Source: Lichenibacterium ramalinae
Lineage (GTDB): Bacteria > Pseudomonadota > Alphaproteobacteria > Rhizobiales > Beijerinckiaceae
Assembly (NCBI RefSeq): GCF_004137085.1
Contig: NZ_QYBC01000002.1
Span: 186,001-250,000 of the forward strand
Direction of reading: 5' to 3'
DNA length: 64,000 nt
Of this stretch, positions 63,118-64,000 are shown in pieces. The notes under the pieces were generated by a model. The model had not been told where the DNA came from, searched no databases, and saw nothing but the letters and a program-made list of their open reading frames with translations. The position numbers and the translations under genes were made by a program. The first letter of the stretch is position 1, and the number at the start of each line of letters is the position of its first letter.

Positions 63118-64000
63118 GTGACGGCGTCGGCGGCCGAGCGAGATGGTCCCCTGGGCCTCGATGAAGCGCGCCGCCTGCTGGCGCCGTCGGCGGCGCCATC
63201 ATCGGTGCTGCTCGCGGTGTCGGGCGGGCCCGACAGCATCGCCCTGATGGGCCTGATGGCGGCGCTCGCCGCCGACGTCCCGGGGGGGCCGGCGCTCGCC
63301 GTCGCCACGGTGGACCATGGCCTGCGCCCGACGGCCCGTGCCGAGGCCGAGGCCGTGCTGGCGGCGGCGGCGAGGCTCGGCCTGCCGGGCCACCTGCTCG
63401 CCTGGGACGGACCCAAGCCCGCCACCCGCCTCCAGGAGCGCGCCCGCCACCATCGCTACGCCCTGCTCGGCGCCTGCGCCCGCGACATCGGCGCCACGCA
63501 TCTCGTCACCGCCCATACCCGCGACGACCAGGCCGAGACCGTGCTGTTTCGTCTCATGCGAGGTTCCGGGCCGGCGGGCCTCGCCGGGATGGCGCCCCGC
63601 ACGGTACGGGACGGCATCGTGCACCTGCGGCCCTTGCTCGACGTGCCGAAGGCCCGCCTCGTGGCGACCTGCCGCGTCCGCGGCTGGGCCTTCGTCGAGG
63701 ATCCCGCCAACGCCGACCCGCGCTTCGCCCGCGCCCGCCTCCGCGCCCTGATGCCGGGCCTCGCCGCCGAGGGCCTCGACGCCGCGCGCTTCGCCGTGCT
63801 GGCGCGCCGCATGGCCGAGGCCGAGGCGGCGCTCGCCGCCCAGGCGGAGCGCAGCCTGTCGGAAGCGGCGCGGGGGCCGGGCCGCTTCGATGGCGGCCGG
63901 CTCCTCGCCGAGCCGCCCGCCGTGCGCCAGCGCGCGCTCGACCTCGTGCTGACCCGCCTCGGCGCCGCGCCGGGCCGGCCACGGCTCGAGCGGGTGGAGC
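63118..64000 (+). CDS. tilS: tRNA(Ile)-lysidine synthase, partial
   Basis: N-type ATP pyrophosphatase that makes lysidine at the wobble C of tRNA-Ile(CAU). The first 294 codons are in the window. The PP-loop is LLAVSGGPDSIALMGL. VATVDHGLR, RHHRYALLGACARDIG, TAHTRDDQAETVL and RGSGPAGLAGMAP follow, and RPLLDVPKARLVATC. The start is a GTG at 63118 with GAGG about 12 nt upstream. The gene continues past the end of the window. Confidence 0.93.
   Translation, partial: MTASAAERDGPLGLDEARRLLAPSAAPSSVLLAVSGGPDSIALMGLMAALAADVPGGPALAVATVDHGLRPTARAEAEAVLAAAARLGLPGHLLAWDGPKPATRLQERARHHRYALLGACARDIGATHLVTAHTRDDQAETVLFRLMRGSGPAGLAGMAPRTVRDGIVHLRPLLDVPKARLVATCRVRGWAFVEDPANADPRFARARLRALMPGLAAEGLDAARFAVLARRMAEAEAALAAQAERSLSEAARGPGRFDGGRLLAEPPAVRQRALDLVLTRLGAAPGRPRLERVE

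Overview
The window is very GC-rich chromosomal DNA from an alphaproteobacterium, most likely order Rhizobiales (Methylobacterium/Beijerinckiaceae-like). The reasons are a Shemin-pathway 5-aminolevulinate synthase, ruvB-ybgC-tolQRAB-pal-cpoB-tilS synteny, DUF6894 and DUF465 small proteins, and two EcfG-like (general stress response) promoter sequences. Genus is not resolved. Both end genes run off the window: an aminotransferase at the left and tilS at the right.

Region by region. 1-9 kb: a frameshifted aminotransferase, hemA, a secreted protein, a RecD-like helicase, an M3 peptidase and a CYTH-CHAD protein. 8.8-13.3 kb: an RND efflux pair without an outer-membrane channel. 13.4-15.3 kb: a VOC dioxygenase and small proteins, including a 51-aa DUF2256 gene. 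15.4-19 kb: an operon of GMC oxidoreductase, SMP-30-like lactonase and two-domain VOC protein, then a candidate mmgR/suhB-type small RNA. 19-25.7 kb: a Crp/Fnr regulator, several small secreted proteins, and two Ohr-type peroxidase genes. Each Ohr gene lies near a non-MarR regulator (TetR or ArsR), and each of those regulators has a clear palindromic operator in a divergent intergenic region. 25.7-34.2 kb: a sparse accessory region of small stress-type proteins (DUF1330, slipin, DUF6894 twice, host-attachment-like), with dispersed repeats and a ClpP-like gene remnant.

34,205-39,886 is a compact (about 5.7 kb) integrated element in the 3' end of tRNA-Arg(CCG), bounded by a 17-bp direct repeat. 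It carries a tyrosine integrase beside the tRNA, a serine recombinase, a NYN-domain nuclease-like protein, and a 498-aa unrecognised protein. The last contains, in order, residues matching motifs A, B and C of the family A DNA polymerase / T7-like RNA polymerase palm. This is the most novel object in the window. The recombinase/NYN divergent promoter region holds six GTCTCG half-sites, and GTGATACC repeats near both ends look like integrase arm sites.

40-48 kb returns to core genes: lepA, a secreted protein, then a GntR regulator divergent from a complete spermidine/putrescine-type ABC transporter (ATPase, Tat-exported binding protein, two permeases). 48-53.4 kb: a tautomerase, a LysR regulator, and a four-gene minus-strand run (Uma2-like protein, AroE-like dehydrogenase, sulfatase, AapJ-like binding protein). 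53.5-64 kb: ruvB without ruvC or ruvA, ybgC, tolQRAB, a cyclopropane-fatty-acid synthase-like methyltransferase in the opposite direction, pal, cpoB and the start of tilS. This is the cell-envelope constriction system.
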